In this document: piece after piece, positions 57,938 through 64,000 of the stretch
Layout: each line of letters opens with the position of its first letter
Position numbering within the stretch: the first letter of the stretch is position 1
Assembly (NCBI RefSeq): GCF_010672455.1
Contig: NZ_JAAHGO010000031.1
Coordinates: 1-64,000, forward strand
DNA length: 64,000 nucleotides
Source: Okeania sp. SIO2C9
Lineage (GTDB): Bacteria > Cyanobacteriota > Cyanobacteriia > Cyanobacteriales > Microcoleaceae
Direction of reading: 5' to 3'
Notes under the pieces: model-generated
Seen by the model: the letters and a program-made list of their open reading frames with translations, nothing else
Told to the model about the DNA's origin: nothing
Databases searched by the model: none
Translations under genes and position numbers: made by a program

Positions 57938-58068
57938 GATTCAACAATTAATAATGAATAATGAATAATGAATAATTACCTCTCCATGAATTGAAGAGGA
58001 TTGACTAATCATGAACATTTTTCTTTATTATCCCCTTAAAAGGGGAGGCGCATACCCACAATTTTTCG
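57938..58068. repeat. family F module, uninterrupted copy
   Basis: ATTCAACAATTAATAATGAA with AATAATG heptamers, ATTACCTCTCCATGAATTGA, TTTTTCTTTATTATCCCCTT, ending AGGCGCATACCCACAATTTT. Serves as the empty-site reference for the insertion in 55575-55760. Confidence 0.75.
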
Positions 58069-58179
58069 GTAAATTAATAGTCACTAATCTATATAATAAA
58101 TAATAGAATATATAGAATATATGGATCGTACAACCTCTTTAGTCTATCTGGTATGAAGCAAGCAGATGTTTAGCTGAAT

Positions 58180-58231
58180 CTGGCAGAAGCCCGACACCAT
58201 AAACTTGTTTTGGTGTTCGGATGAATGCCAG
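58180..58231 (+). other. left-end hairpin of an IS200/IS605-type element
   Basis: CTGGCA (58180-58185) pairs with TGCCAG (58226-58231); inner CCGACACCA pairs with TGGTGTTCGG with one bulge. Located 46 nt before tnpB. The preceding TTTAGCTGAAT and the internal GAAGCC and GATGAAT are shared with 63839-63891 while the stem bases differ in pairs, indicating conserved structure. Confidence 0.6.
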
Positions 58232-59236
58232 TGTTTTTATGATATACTGCTTTATAGCAAATCAAATTCTCTCCTTATGCTTAAAGTAGTCAAAGTAAGA
58301 CTTTACCCTAATAGCCAACAACAAGAAGCCTTAAGTCAATCTTTTGGCAATTGTCGCTGGTTGTGGAATTACTGTCTGAATTTGATGAACCAAACATATA
58401 AAGAAACGGGAAAAGGATTGTCAGGGTATGAAATTAAGAAGCTAATACCTCAACTTAAAAAAGAGTATGAATGGTTATCCTTGGCTTATTCGTCTTGCTT
58501 ACAACAAGTGTGTTTAAATCTCGGTGTAGCTTTCAATAACTTCTTTGAACGTAGAACGCGCATATCCTCGGTTTAAATCAAAACATGGAAAGCAGTCAAT
58601 TCAATACCCTCAAAATGTTAGGGTTTTATCTGATTACTTAATAATCCCCAAAATAGGAGATATAAAAGCTGTTATTCATCGTCCCATTGAGGGGAAAATT
58701 AAGACTGTAACCATCAGTAAAAACTGTTGCGTTCAATACTTGGCTTCAATTTTATTTGAAGATGGTAAAGAGAAACCATTATCATCAACAGAAGGAAAAG
58801 CTGTAGGGGTTGACGTTGGGTTAACTCACTTCTGTACAACGTCATCAGGTTTAAAATATGATAATCCCAGATTTTTGACTAAACATGAAAAGAATTTAAA
58901 ACGAAAACAAGAGCAACTATCTAGAAAAGAAAAAGGGTCTAATAACCGTAATAAAGCTAGAAAGAAAGTTGCTAGAGTCCACTGCAAAATAACTAACTGT
59001 CGTGAGGATTTTCTACACAAACTATCGCGTAGAATAGTTGACGAAAACCAAGTCACAGTAACAGAAAATCTAAACGTTAAAGGTATGATGAAAAACCATT
59101 GTCTAGCTAAAGCAATAGGGCAAGTAGGATGGGGAATGTTTACTCCTCATGCTGAAATATAAAGCAGAACAAAATGGTAAAACCTATGTTGAAGTTGATA
59201 GGTTCTTTCCTAGTTCTAAGACTTGTCATGTTTGCT

Positions 59237-59342
59237 TACAGCGCTTTTCAAATTGATGAACCACATCTTCACAAGCAAAACTTTGTAGGGACGTTCCATG
59301 GAACGTCCCTACTGTGGTCTACCGTGCAGGAAAACCGCTGTA
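59237..59342. repeat. family A MITE inside tnpB
   Basis: Inverted relative to the copies at 10663 and 29282. Ends TACAGCGCTTTTC and GAAAACCGCTGTA. TA at 59237-59238 and 59341-59342 is the target duplication: deleting 104 bp rejoins codons for C-L-N-Q in the TnpB zinc finger region. Confidence 0.92.
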
Positions 59343-59460
59343 AATCAGGTGGGTAGCTTACCCCTTGATATCAGACGATGGACTTGTCAATCATGTAATA
59401 CTACACACGACAGAGATATTAACGCAGCTATTTCTCTCAGAGACGAGGGACTACGAATTA

Positions 59461-59607
59461 TATCATGTCCGAAGGCAATCGTTTGTGTAAAAGTTGGCGT
59501 GGATATTTGCAGGAAATTTAAGTTTTTTTCTTGCCTGTTGCCTGTTGCCTGTTGCCTGTTGCCTGTTGCCTATTTACTATACAAGACCGATGCTACCGGA
59601 CATGATA
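59461..59607. repeat. family B MITE inside tnpB
   Basis: 147 bp, ends TATCATGTCCGAAGGCAATC and GATGCTACCGGACATGATA, TTA at 59458-59460 and 59608-59610. Carries a GTTGCCT heptamer array (59536-59571). Deleting it with one TTA restores codons R-I-I-S-C-G in TnpB. Confidence 0.92.
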
Positions 59608-59713
59608 TTATTTCCTGTGGGACACGGGATCAAGCTTATCGCCAAACTGTAAGACGTAGCAGTAGAGGACGTAAGAAATCTACTACTACGCTAGTTTCTG
59701 GGTAAGAAGCCGA

Positions 59714-59736
59714 CGCTTTAATCAAAGATTAAAGCG
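59714..59736 (+). terminator. right-end hairpin of the tnpB element
   Basis: CGCTTTAATC, loop AAA, GATTAAAGCG: a perfect 10-bp stem 8 nt after the tnpB stop, in the context GAAGCCGA...TTCGGTAGTTCAC typical of IS200/IS605-type right ends. May also end transcription. Confidence 0.65.
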
Positions 59737-59841
59737 TTCGGTAGTTCACTATCTATCTGACTACTGACTACTAACAATCATACTGTTATTCAGCAACGCC
59801 CAATTGTAGATTATTTAAGACTATCGCTAATTATGCTTTAA

Positions 59842-59959
59842 TATAGAATCCGGTTATATTAGTATTATGTTGATAATTCTACAATTACTTCAATATTTTA
59901 TCTCCCCCACTCCCCCACTCCCCTACTCCCCTACTCCCAACTATCCAACCGGACTATAG
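59842..59959. repeat. family B-like element before moaB
   Basis: Ends TATAGAATCCGGTT and CAACCGGACTATAG, inverse with a few mismatches; CTCCCCTACTC array inside (59904-59938). It abuts the moaB stop (59961). Confidence 0.55.
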
Positions 59960-59960
59960 T

Positions 59961-60482
59961 TCATACTCCACGCAACTGCGATATTAAGTGAACTAATTCT
60001 GGTAAAATTAGCTTTTCCACCCCTAGTCTGACTGCATTGCTAGAACCTGGAAGTGAAAATACTAATTTACCTTGGTAAGTACCTGCAACAGCACGAGAAG
60101 CGATCGCCCTGGAACCGATTTCTTGATAACTCAGCCATCTAAATAATTCCCCAAAACCAGGTAAAGTTTTTTCCAATAAATGTTCAATAGCATCATAAGT
60201 AGTATCTCTGGGAGCTATTCCTGTTCCGCCATTAAAAATTACAGCATCTATATCTTCTCGGTGACATAGAGATTCCATTTCTGCGATGACTGCCAATTTT
60301 TCATCTTTGATAATCTGATATGCTGTTATAGAATGACCTGTACTTCTGAGCATTTCCTGAAGTAACTGACCACTTTTATCTGTTTCTGTTGTGCGGGTAT
60401 CACTAACCGTAATCACAGCACAACGGACAGTAATATCTGGGGGATTAGGATGAGGAATTTGTCTATCCGTATTTGTTTCCAT
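59961..60482 (-). CDS. moaB: molybdenum cofactor biosynthesis protein MoaB
   Basis: 173 residues, full length for the MoaB/MogA fold. CAVITVSDTRTTETDKSGQ, IIKDEKLAVIAEME, AVIFNGGTGIAPRDTTYDAI (the molybdopterin-binding GGTG motif), LPGFGELFRWLSYQEIGSRA and LVFSLPGSSNAVRLGVEKLI. It adenylates molybdopterin in Moco synthesis for enzymes such as nitrate reductase. The other Moco genes are not in this window. Confidence 0.93.
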   Translation of the reverse strand: METNTDRQIPHPNPPDITVRCAVITVSDTRTTETDKSGQLLQEMLRSTGHSITAYQIIKDEKLAVIAEMESLCHREDIDAVIFNGGTGIAPRDTTYDAIEHLLEKTLPGFGELFRWLSYQEIGSRAIASRAVAGTYQGKLVFSLPGSSNAVRLGVEKLILPELVHLISQLRGV

Positions 60483-60582
60483 TCTATCAATAGTTATAAT
60501 ACTCCTTAGGGTTATTCTGATGACTTTAAAAGTGAATTCCTCACCATCAGAAGATGATATAGTGAAGCGTCAAAACTTTAGA

Positions 60583-61278
60583 CTACGAGCAAGATTTAAC
60601 AAATTCCCAAGCAAAAGGATTCTCCTCTTTGTCTTTGTTTGCTGTTAAAAAAGGAGGCTCAAATGGGGCTAGAATATTACCATTACGACCATTAGTAATG
60701 TAAACTTCCTCATTATATTGAATCGGTCCAACTTTACTTAAATCGGAGGCTCGTTCGATCAACCATTTAGTACTATCAGGATAATCCTTATCCCTGCTGC
60801 CATAACGATAACCGGAATCCCTCCAGTAGTAAAGGCGGTCTCTGTCTCTAAACTTTCCAAGTTGATCGCGAGTCAACCTACTTTCTTTCCAATTTTCTTG
60901 TTCTATAGTCTCTTTATCTATAGTCTGAAGACCAATATAGTCATTTTCAAATATATTACCAAAAACAATAACTTTAAATCTTACAGCCATTGAGGAATCC
61001 AATGTTATTGTCGGGTATTCATAATTCCCTGAGTCAGACCTTCCGATATAGATATACATATCTTCGCCATCTTCCTTCTGGTTACTTCTTAAGAAAATAA
61101 CATCACCACCTTTAATGTTACCAGTATTTTCACAGTCTGCTGCCAGAGGAGAACGCCCAGTTGTCAAGAAAACCGAGAACATCATCAAAGCAAAACAAGA
61201 AAGCACAGGGATGAATTTTTTTTGCTGGAACATCTGCCTTGCTAAGTTTGTTGAGCTAAGTAAAAAACCAACAGACAT
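60583..61278 (-). CDS. hypothetical exported protein
   Basis: 231 residues. Start chosen because AGGAG lies about 9 nt upstream. A hydrophobic segment (about 23-41, IPVLSCFALMMFSVFLTTG) followed by SPLAADCENTGN suggests a signal peptide or anchor. The mature part is beta-rich and aromatic (DMYIYIGRSDSGNYEYPTIT, RLYYWRDSGYRYGSRD, ITNGRNGNILAPFEPPFL), with two Cys at either end (ADCENTG, KSCS) that may form a disulphide. Family not recognised. Confidence 0.65.
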   Translation of the reverse strand: MSVGFLLSSTNLARQMFQQKKFIPVLSCFALMMFSVFLTTGRSPLAADCENTGNIKGGDVIFLRSNQKEDGEDMYIYIGRSDSGNYEYPTITLDSSMAVRFKVIVFGNIFENDYIGLQTIDKETIEQENWKESRLTRDQLGKFRDRDRLYYWRDSGYRYGSRDKDYPDSTKWLIERASDLSKVGPIQYNEEVYITNGRNGNILAPFEPPFLTANKDKEENPFAWEFVKSCS

Positions 61279-61582
61279 AAACTGCTTCTCCTGAATAAAA
61301 TTAAAGAAAAGGTCTACAAATTATAAAGATTAACAACACAGACTAAAAAATAATATAGGATTGAAATAACGATATCAAAGCTATTAATTCTGACTCCTGT
61401 ACGTTGCCAATTCGACAGCTCCCCTACCTGAGTCCTACCTGACTAATATAATGATCTAGCGATTTGTTGTAAACATTTATCAAATTGTTATAAGACCACC
61501 TTTTTGAGAGATTTTTTTTGGGCACTCAACTTTTAGCAGTTAGCCCCAGACTCAAAAGTTACTTACTGGTCTGGGGAACGAA
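61279..61582. other. gap between hypothetical gene and psb28
   Basis: AT-rich; CTCCCCTACCTGAGTCCTAC at about 61419 is a short direct repeat of CCTAC(C)TGA. I see no gene or structured element. Confidence 0.4.
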
Positions 61583-61918
61583 TCAAGCCTGATTAAATTC
61601 TAAACCATGATCTTTAGCATAACGCTCCATGAACCGCATAAAACGGTCCCAATCTTCTTTAGATTTCATCACATAAAGTCCCTCTAGTCCTTTCGGCTCA
61701 CCATTGATAAATTTTGCCTTAACTTCGCGACTGGTAATTTGGCCTTCTTCATCAATCATATACATTCCTGTAATATCTTCAGTAACATCTTGACCTAAAG
61801 CCTTGGGATTCTCAAAAATAAATGTGGCCGTCCCCTGATTACCACTACGAGAACGGGTTAGACGTACTTCTGGTATAGCTTCTTCATCAACACCTTGAAT
61901 AAATTGAATTGCACTCAT
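61583..61918 (-). CDS. psb28: photosystem II assembly protein Psb28
   Basis: 111 residues, the normal size. [90 protein letters not shown]. Psb28 is a cytoplasmic-side peripheral protein that binds assembly intermediates of photosystem II near cytochrome b559 and CP47 and is absent from the mature complex. A clear marker of oxygenic phototrophs. Confidence 0.97.
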   Translation of the reverse strand: MSAIQFIQGVDEEAIPEVRLTRSRSGNQGTATFIFENPKALGQDVTEDITGMYMIDEEGQITSREVKAKFINGEPKGLEGLYVMKSKEDWDRFMRFMERYAKDHGLEFNQA

Positions 61919-62571
61919 CAGTATCTTTTTAATCCTTAAGAAATCGTTAAAACATTATTATAAACACAATCCGATCGAGTTTCACGAACTCAGTATATAA
62001 AAAAAGTCAAGACAAACTATGGATTTGGCTAAAAATTTTAAATAACAATAATTTTAGATGGTTATTTAACACTTATTAAGTTCAAGAATTTATGACACTT
62101 TTTCTGTAAGTTTGTATGAATAAACTTCGGATTGAATAGCTCTAAATATTTACCCAATTCTAGGTTAGCTATAAATGGTATAAATATCTTGATATTTAAC
62201 TTTAAATATAGTGTTTTCCAGATACATTAATCATCAATTTTATATATAAAAAGATGCCAATTAATATCTAAATTTAATCATATAGCAAGGCACGAGTTGG
62301 TATTTGACATAGATTGATGATGAACCCGAGGCAGAGAAAAGCTTTTACCACTATTTCCTGTTCCTTGCTATAATCTACAGCTGAATTTGAGTATAAATTC
62401 CTATTTACCTATTGATTTTTCAGGTTTTCTGCAAAACTTAGATATTTTCACTTAATAAATTTGCTAGGGAAGATATACTACTAAAATACAATTATTTCAT
62501 AGGCATAATTGTCATCAAATAAACCTATGAATATCTATAAATATACACCTTATTAAATTTGATAATTTTTA
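61919..62571. other. gap between psb28 and the M48 gene
   Basis: Upstream region of psb28, strongly AT-rich. The only recognisable item is the hairpin-ended element at 62281-62372. No gene. Confidence 0.5.
62281..62372. repeat. hairpin-ended miniature element, short copy
   Basis: Ends TATAGCAAGG and CCTTGCTATA (perfect 10-bp inverse). Interior GATGATGAACCCGAGGCAGA matches 45100-45120. Only about 1.5 heptamers (CCTGTTC) remain, against three in 45065-45172. Confidence 0.8.
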
Positions 62572-63588
62572 CTAATCAAATAAACGTTCTATATCATCTC
62601 CAGAAGAACCACCACGGTTAGAATTAACTCTCAAAGATTTTCCATCTTTAGACAAATCATAACTCAAAGGTTCAGTTTGAGAAATAAGAGATTTACCCTC
62701 TTCTGCTAGAGATGTTGCTGGATATTTGACCATTAAATCTTTTAGAGCTTCAATACGTTTAGGTACGGCGGGATGAGTAGTATCAAATTCAGCACCTGGA
62801 GTTTGCAGCAAAACATTCATTGCTCTTAAACAACCCTCTGGCTCAAAACCTGCCTTTGCCGAATACAAATATCCCTTTTCGTCAGCCTCCAATTCTCTTT
62901 TACGGCTTTCTTCAGCCAAAGTTTGTTCTAACTCTTCTTTTTTCTGAGCGACAATTTCATTTATTTTTTCTTGGCTAGCTTTAATGCGTTGACGACTAGC
63001 ATTGCCTAAAACAGCACCACCAACTCTCCCTGCTCTGCCTCCAAATACTCTAGCTGCAGTACCTCCAATAGACATACCACTTGCCTCTGCTTGAGCGTCC
63101 TGTTTTTCTGCCAGAACTTCTTGTTGAGCCTCTTGTTCAATTTTTTCGATCAAAGCAAGTTTTTCTGGTGGGGCCAAAGCTATGTGTCTTTCAGTATGAT
63201 GTGCCATTTCGTGAGCAACTACACAAGCTATGGCAGAGGCATCCCCCACAAGTTGGTCTAGGATACCGTTGTACATGGCAATCAGATTAACTTCTGTAGC
63301 AAAGGCATTGATTTCATATTTGGGAAATATGATGATTCGCCAAGGTTTTTCGTCTAGTCCATTTGCTCTAGCAATACGATCGACGATTCGATAGAGTGCG
63401 TAAAGGTCATCAGGTAGTTCTTGTTTGGCCTGTTCATATATATTTTTTGGTTGTTCGGTGTCTTTTGTCTGTTCTGTTGGGGTAGAATTTTCTGAGGCAG
63501 TAGGGTTGGCCTTAACTGATAGTTGATTGTTGGGTAGTAGAAATGTTGCTACTGCTAATGTGGCTAGTATAGTTTTAATTTTTAACAT
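62572..63588 (-). CDS. M48-family metallopeptidase (secreted or lipid-side)
   Basis: 338 residues from ATG 63588; a TTG 15 nt upstream is in frame but unlikely. Signal peptide about 1-27 (IKTILATLAVATFLLPNNQLSV). Zinc motif HEMAH in CVVAHEMAHHTERHI, third ligand Glu in RELEADEKGYLYSAKAG, and the C-terminal FDTTHPAVPKRIEAL typical of BepA/LoiP-like enzymes. A long helical insertion with an Ala/Gly patch (SGMSIGGTAARVFGGRAGRV) lies between. These proteases act in periplasmic or thylakoid-lumen quality control. Confidence 0.92.
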   Translation of the reverse strand: MLKIKTILATLAVATFLLPNNQLSVKANPTASENSTPTEQTKDTEQPKNIYEQAKQELPDDLYALYRIVDRIARANGLDEKPWRIIIFPKYEINAFATEVNLIAMYNGILDQLVGDASAIACVVAHEMAHHTERHIALAPPEKLALIEKIEQEAQQEVLAEKQDAQAEASGMSIGGTAARVFGGRAGRVGGAVLGNASRQRIKASQEKINEIVAQKKEELEQTLAEESRKRELEADEKGYLYSAKAGFEPEGCLRAMNVLLQTPGAEFDTTHPAVPKRIEALKDLMVKYPATSLAEEGKSLISQTEPLSYDLSKDGKSLRVNSNRGGSSGDDIERLFD

Positions 63589-64000
63589 GATATTTAAACC
63601 CAAAGTTCAAGTTAAACTTATTTTTTTTGTGCCTAAAGTTAAAGAAAGTTGGTGTATATAAAATTAAGACAATATTGATAGATTAGTTTTATCTAGAAAA
63701 ATTCAGAATAAACTCACTGGCAGAAAATGGTAAATTATGATTTGATCGGATTTATAGTTAGTTAGCAAAGTTATATCTTTTCCCAAGATTTGGAGCAATC
63801 CACATACAAATAGTTTAGCATTAAAAATTTAGCTGAATCGCCGAGAAGCCTCACGCCATAATCTTTGATTTGGCGACCAGATGAATCGGCGGCAAATTGA
63901 ATAGGTTCGATGCCCATTAAATTTGCATGCTATCCCAGCAGAAGCTTTTGCCCTGGTTGAAAAACTTGTACTATTATCTTGCTATAATCCCGGAAACTTT
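63589..64000. other. terminal gap of the window
   Basis: AT-rich upstream region of the M48 gene (63589-63820) and then the IS200/IS605-like left-end hairpin (63839-63891). The final bases give no gene start within the window. Confidence 0.5.
63839..63891 (+). other. second IS200/IS605-like left-end hairpin
   Basis: CGCCGA (63839-63844) pairs perfectly with TCGGCG (63886-63891); inner CGCCA (63854-63858) pairs with TGGCG (63871-63875). The unpaired context (TTTAGCTGAAT, GAAGCC, CAGATGAAT) matches 58170-58231. A TnpB-type or related gene is expected just beyond the window edge. Confidence 0.55.

Larger units (their letters stand above)
58277..59705 (+). pseudogene. tnpB: TnpB of an IS200/IS605-type element, frameshifted twice and hit by two MITEs
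   Basis: Start MLKVVKVRLYPNSQQQEAL. Frame slip near 58556 (FNNFFERR to AYPRFKSKHGKQSIQYP). RuvC-I VGVDVGLTHFCTTSSG, then VTVTENLNVKGMMKN with the RuvC Glu. Second slip near 59150 (GWGMFT to MLKYKAEQNGKTYVEVDRFF). PSSKTCHVCL is cut at 59237 by a family A element. After it come NQVGSLPLDIRRWTC, CNTTHDRDINAAISLRDEGL, and then RI is cut at 59461 by a family B element. The last part SCGTRDQAYRQTVRRSSRG runs to 59705. Removing each MITE with one target copy restores the frame exactly. A right-end hairpin follows at 59714. No tnpA. Confidence 0.9.

Overview
The window looks like AT-rich chromosomal DNA from a filamentous marine cyanobacterium of the Trichodesmium/Okeania/Lyngbya type. This is an inference. 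It rests on Psb28, many GCGATCGC (HIP1) octamers, XisH/XisI remnants, cyanobacterial CHAT, pentapeptide and RTX proteins, a glycine/dimethylglycine methyltransferase fusion, and an unusually repeat-rich, gene-poor layout (roughly two thirds coding, with many 0.3-1.9 kb gaps).

Layout. 0-10.5 kb: one giant secreted two-partner-secretion protein ending in a CHAT protease domain. 10.5-16.5 kb: mobile-element debris, hemC, mgtE, a transposase stump and a broken RTX gene. 16.8-21 kb: a PEP-CTERM coiled-coil surface protein and a YihY/BrkB membrane protein. 21.8-27 kb: a transglutaminase-like protein, the betaine-synthesis methyltransferase fusion and an AbgT transporter. 27-35 kb: a dead tnpB, a secreted pentapeptide protein, a cyclic-di-AMP (ydaO-type) riboswitch in front of an unknown small membrane protein, shredded xisH/xisI, and a DUF104-like/PIN toxin-antitoxin pair. 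35-42.4 kb: three genes of the caspase-type (clan CD) fold (TPR-CHAT, C11 clostripain-like, C14 metacaspase) with an antitoxin/Doc pair among them. 42.8-57.9 kb: acs, two unknown proteins, a PrxQ-like peroxiredoxin, an alpha/beta hydrolase, RecQ, a YdcF-like protein, a Uma2 fragment, a TPR-like membrane protein and a C-terminal processing protease. 58-64 kb: a tnpB destroyed by frameshifts and two MITE insertions, moaB, an unknown envelope protein, psb28 and an M48 metallopeptidase.

The gaps are mostly built from a few families of small non-coding elements. Family A has TA target duplications. Family B has TATCATGTCCGG ends and 3-bp TNA duplications. Family C has TAGGGTTTGCTGA ends. Family F combines AT heptamers with a fixed module. 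There are also orphan right ends of IS200/IS605-type (TnpB) elements, long perfect palindromes and many 7-bp tandem arrays. Several elements are nested or sit inside genes, so an order of insertion can be read.

Functionally the window mixes housekeeping genes (tetrapyrrole synthesis, Mg2+ uptake, acetate activation, photosystem II assembly, Moco) with osmoregulation (betaine synthesis, a c-di-AMP riboswitch) and a large share of caspase-fold and toxin-antitoxin genes. I found no tRNA, rRNA or CRISPR array.
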